A DNA stretch of 33,845 nucleotides from contig JAQBQH010000339.1 of NCBI GenBank assembly GCA_028287105.1, forward strand, positions 1 through 33,845, in the 5' to 3' direction. The notes beneath the pieces were generated by a model. The model ran no database searches. It saw only the letters and a program-made list of their open reading frames with translations, and was not told where the DNA came from. This document shows positions 31,593 to 33,845 of this stretch, piece by piece; positions within the stretch are counted from its first letter, which is position 1; every line of letters begins with the position of its first letter. A program made the position numbers and the translations under genes. This DNA comes from Myxococcales bacterium. GTDB lineage: Bacteria > Myxococcota_A > Polyangia > Palsa-1104.

Positions 31593-32390
31593 CTAGAAGG
31601 TGAGCGCCAGCGCCGACTTCAGCGCCGTATCGAGCGGCTGAACGCCCTCGGGCGGCCGCGTGTCGAGCGTCAGCGTGGCCGAAAAGCGCACCGACAGGTA
31701 GCGCGTGACCGTGAGCGCGAGCGTCGAGTCGTGCAGCCAGCGCACGTCGGAGAAGTCGTCCAGGCGTGGCTGCGCGTAGACCGTGTGCGCCAGCACGATG
31801 CGCCCCTGACCGACGGTGATGACGGCGTAGGTCGAGAGGCGGTTCGCGATGATCTCGCGGTGGGCGTCGCTGAACATGCCGCCGGCGAGCCGCTCGTATT
31901 CGAACATGTAGGCGGCCGCGACGGCGAAAGTGACCCACTTGCCGTCGACGACGCGCAAGCGGAGGCCGACGCCGCCGAGCGCGCGGACGGCGCGGCGGCG
32001 GAACGCGTCGGCGTCGTGCTGCACGAAGGCCTCGGCGGCGAGCGCGCGGATGAGGCGCACGCGATAGCGCAGGTGCTCGAGGTCCTTGGAGACGAGCTCG
32101 ACCCCGCTCTTGGTGCCGAGCTCGCCGTGGAGCGTGACGAACACGAGGTGGCGCTGGCGGCGCCATTGCGCGATGCCGTCGCCGCCGAGGAGGGTCAAGT
32201 TGGTGTTGCCGCTGCGCCAGTCGGCCGACGCCTCGACGGAGCCGGAGAAGCCCTGCCGCGCCTGCTTGTCGAGGAGCGGCTGCACGTTGACGATCTGGGC
32301 CCGCGCCAGCGACGGGGCGAGGAGCGAGACGACGAGGAATGCGGCGGCGGTGACGGCGACGAAGGCGAAGGCAAAGGCGAGGCGGGTCAT
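31593..32390 (-). CDS. DUF481 outer-membrane protein
   Basis: The 265-aa product has a signal peptide (FAFAFVAVTAAAFLVVSLLAPSLARA) and amphipathic beta strands of an outer-membrane barrel: GFSGSVEASADWRSGNTNLTL, the typical opening of DUF481/YdiY proteins, and a C-terminal aromatic residue (LALTF) as recognised by the Bam machinery. The role of the family is poorly known; some members respond to salt. The ATG at 32388-32390 lies one base after the stop of the solute-binding gene, so the two are translated together. An upstream start at 32438 would overlap that gene and is less likely. Confidence 0.85.
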   Translation of the reverse strand: MTRLAFAFAFVAVTAAAFLVVSLLAPSLARAQIVNVQPLLDKQARQGFSGSVEASADWRSGNTNLTLLGGDGIAQWRRQRHLVFVTLHGELGTKSGVELVSKDLEHLRYRVRLIRALAAEAFVQHDADAFRRRAVRALGGVGLRLRVVDGKWVTFAVAAAYMFEYERLAGGMFSDAHREIIANRLSTYAVITVGQGRIVLAHTVYAQPRLDDFSDVRWLHDSTLALTVTRYLSVRFSATLTLDTRPPEGVQPLDTALKSALALTF

Positions 32391-32391
32391 G

Positions 32392-33753
32392 TCAACGAGC
32401 GAGCCAATGGGCGTCGGCCCAGCCGCCGCGGCCGGCACCGTCGACGGTGAGATCGCGCAGCTCCGGCGCGATGAAGAGGCGGGCGGCGCGATGATAGAGC
32501 GGCACGACGCGCGTGGCGTCGACGTCGACGGGATTGCCGGCCGGACCGGCGAGGAGAGCGCGCGCGGCGGCGGGATCGACGGCGGCGACGAGCGCCAGCG
32601 TCGCCAGCGCGGCGTCGGGCGCCGGCGGCGTGGCGGCGCCGAGATAGAGCTCGTAGCGCCACGACTCGACGCGCGCCTGGTATTGCGCGGCGTCGACGGC
32701 GTCGATGCCGACGTCGATGCCGGCGCGCGCCAGATCGGCGAGGATGCGCTCGGCGACGTCGCGGTCGTCGAAGCGCGAGGCGTCGACGAGCAGCGTGAGC
32801 TTGGGACGCGTGCCCGGCCAGCGGCGCTCGACCTCGCTGCGCGCGCGGCCGGGATCGTAGGCCCCTTTGACGACGCTGGCCGGCTCGCGCACGGTCAGCC
32901 GGCGCAGTCGATCGCGGTTGATGGCGATGGCCAGGACACGGCGCACGAGGTCGGCGTCGGGGATGCGCCCCACGGCGACGAAGCCGGTGATCGTCTGCGC
33001 GCCCTCGACGGCGATCGCGGGGCGGTGCGGTCCCGACGCGGCCATCGCCGTGTCGGCGTGACGCGCCGCCTGCAGCGCGCCGACCTCGTAGCTGCCGGCC
33101 TCGTCGGCGCGGGCGGCGAAGGCGCGCAGGGTGAGCGTGTCTAGATAGGGGCGCCCGGCGAAGCAGCCGGCGTTGGCCGCCAGCCGCACCTGACCGGCGT
33201 CGACGCCCTCGACGGTGAAGGGGCCCGATCCGATCGGCCGCTTGGACGGCGGCGCGCCGGCGGGCGTGACGGCAGCGGCGGGCGTCGACAAGAGCAGCGC
33301 CAGCTCGGGCGTGGGGCGCAAAAGCTCGAGCTCCACGGTCTCGTTGCCGGCGGCGCGCGCGCTCTTGATCGGCGCCAGCGTCCAGCCGGCCGGCTCGCGC
33401 AGCGCCCGCGTGATCGACGCCGCGACGTCGCGCGCGCCGAGCGGCGTGCCGTCGGAGAAGCGGACGTCGGAGCGCAGCGTCAGGCGGGCGCGCAGGGCGC
33501 CGTCGGGGTTGTCGAGCGCCAGCGCCAGCGACGGGCGCACCCGGCCGGCCGCGTCGCTGACGAAGGGCGTGTCGTAGAGGAGCGCCGCCAGCTCGCCGTC
33601 GCCGGCGCCGCCGTGCAGCGGATCGAACGTCGTCGGCGCCGAGGCCATCGCCGCCTGCACCGCGCCGCCGTATTGCGCGCGCGTCTCCGCGCTCGCCGGC
33701 GCCGCCAGCAGCATCACCAGCAGCCACGAACGCCGCGTCAATTGACCATCCAC
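32392..33753 (-). CDS. Family-5 extracytoplasmic solute-binding protein
   Basis: The 453-aa product resembles the SBP_bac_5 family (dipeptide, oligopeptide or nickel binding): YGGAVQAAMASAPTTFDPL at the mature N-terminus, LRSDVRFSDGTPLGARDV, SKRPIGSGPFTV, and AININRDRL-like AIAINRDRLRRL. A short signal peptide (WLLVMLLAAPASA) is seen and there is no lipobox Cys. It is shorter than usual (about 500-540 aa), and no permease or ATPase gene is visible, so it may not feed an ABC importer. The start is uncertain: GTG at 33751-33753 overlaps the upstream gene by 16 bases; a TTG at 33739-33741 would overlap by four. Confidence 0.85.
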   Translation of the reverse strand: MDGQLTRRSWLLVMLLAAPASAETRAQYGGAVQAAMASAPTTFDPLHGGAGDGELAALLYDTPFVSDAAGRVRPSLALALDNPDGALRARLTLRSDVRFSDGTPLGARDVAASITRALREPAGWTLAPIKSARAAGNETVELELLRPTPELALLLSTPAAAVTPAGAPPSKRPIGSGPFTVEGVDAGQVRLAANAGCFAGRPYLDTLTLRAFAARADEAGSYEVGALQAARHADTAMAASGPHRPAIAVEGAQTITGFVAVGRIPDADLVRRVLAIAINRDRLRRLTVREPASVVKGAYDPGRARSEVERRWPGTRPKLTLLVDASRFDDRDVAERILADLARAGIDVGIDAVDAAQYQARVESWRYELYLGAATPPAPDAALATLALVAAVDPAAARALLAGPAGNPVDVDATRVVPLYHRAARLFIAPELRDLTVDGAGRGGWADAHWLAR

Positions 33754-33845
33754 AGCTCGCTGCGCCGGGCCGCGCGATCGCGAACGGCGGCGACGATCTC
33801 GGCCTTGCCGTCGCCATCGACGTCGCCGGCGGCGAGCGCACGCAC
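33738..33845 (-). CDS. C-terminal end of FG-GAP/VCBS-type repeat protein (partial)
   Basis: Only the last 35 codons plus the stop are in the window. They encode AAGDVDGDGKAEIVAAV, the Asp/Gly-rich calcium-binding loop of an FG-GAP/VCBS beta-propeller repeat, followed by SELWMVN and the stop at 33738-33740. It overlaps the start of the solute-binding gene and probably forms an operon with it. The start, signal peptide and other domains lie outside the window. Confidence 0.75.
   Translation of the reverse strand: MRALAAGDVDGDGKAEIVAAVRDRAARRSELWMVN

Noticed and set aside
33001-33845. Alternative long minus-strand frame continuing past the FG-GAP stop
   Set aside because: Its translation is an Arg/Ala-rich shadow; the solute-binding protein and the FG-GAP tail, in other frames, have recognisable motifs.

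Overview
The window is a chromosomal stretch of a very GC-rich bacterium, most likely a member of the Myxococcota (former Deltaproteobacteria). The signs are housekeeping genes of ordinary bacterial type (rpsU, prmA, rsmE, ffh, thrC, comEC), a set of exported TPR proteins like those of the myxobacterial Glt/Agl gliding machinery, an orphan NtrY-like kinase, tandem FHA and MshEN regulatory proteins, and a C-terminal domain that I recall from M. xanthus-type proteins. This assignment is inference, not a database result. I see no rRNA, tRNA, CRISPR array, IS element or phage gene, and coding density is high with no gene-free gap over 300 bases.

Layout. (1) 1-6076, minus strand: an operon of exported TPR proteins read from 6076 leftwards: a 589-aa TPR protein, a large TPR protein, and a small TPR lipoprotein cut by the window edge. 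The large TPR protein is split by one in-frame TAA at 1179-1181; the same reading frame stays open and coding-like down to 693, so the 693-1178 piece looks like its severed C-terminus. (2) 6310-6525, plus: rpsU, followed by a strong intrinsic terminator set inside inverted repeats. (3) 6673-7836, plus: a trans-sulfuration-type PLP enzyme, overlapping tail to tail with an orphan ParA-type ATPase (7774-8610, minus). (4) 8679-13258, plus: prmA, rsmE, an RDD membrane protein and an MshEN-GAF-HEAT regulatory protein, nearly all with overlapping stop and start codons. (5) 13293-19828, minus: threonine dehydratase and threonine synthase (overlapping), two paralogous Ig-like lipoproteins, two small unknown proteins and an exported CBM9-like protein. 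(6) 19859-21454, plus: ffh. (7) 21459-25637, minus: comEC, a tail-anchored tandem-FHA protein, an alpha/beta hydrolase and a small membrane protein in a fully overlapping operon. (8) 25679-29813, plus: a GT-C glycosyltransferase, a cupredoxin-like protein that lacks its copper cysteine, and a membrane sensor-like protein. (9) 29830-33845, minus: an NtrY-like kinase, a DUF481 outer-membrane protein, a family-5 solute-binding protein, and the tail of an FG-GAP repeat protein.

Functional themes: translation and protein export (rpsU, prmA, rsmE, ffh), threonine and sulfur amino-acid metabolism, DNA uptake (comEC), and several envelope or signalling proteins of unknown role. The points most worth a second look are the in-frame stop in the Glt-like TPR gene, the MshEN-GAF-HEAT fusion, the cupredoxin-like/sensor pair, the comEC-FHA operon, the 18-bp perfect palindrome at 17521-17538, and the upstream block shared by the two paralogous lipoprotein genes.
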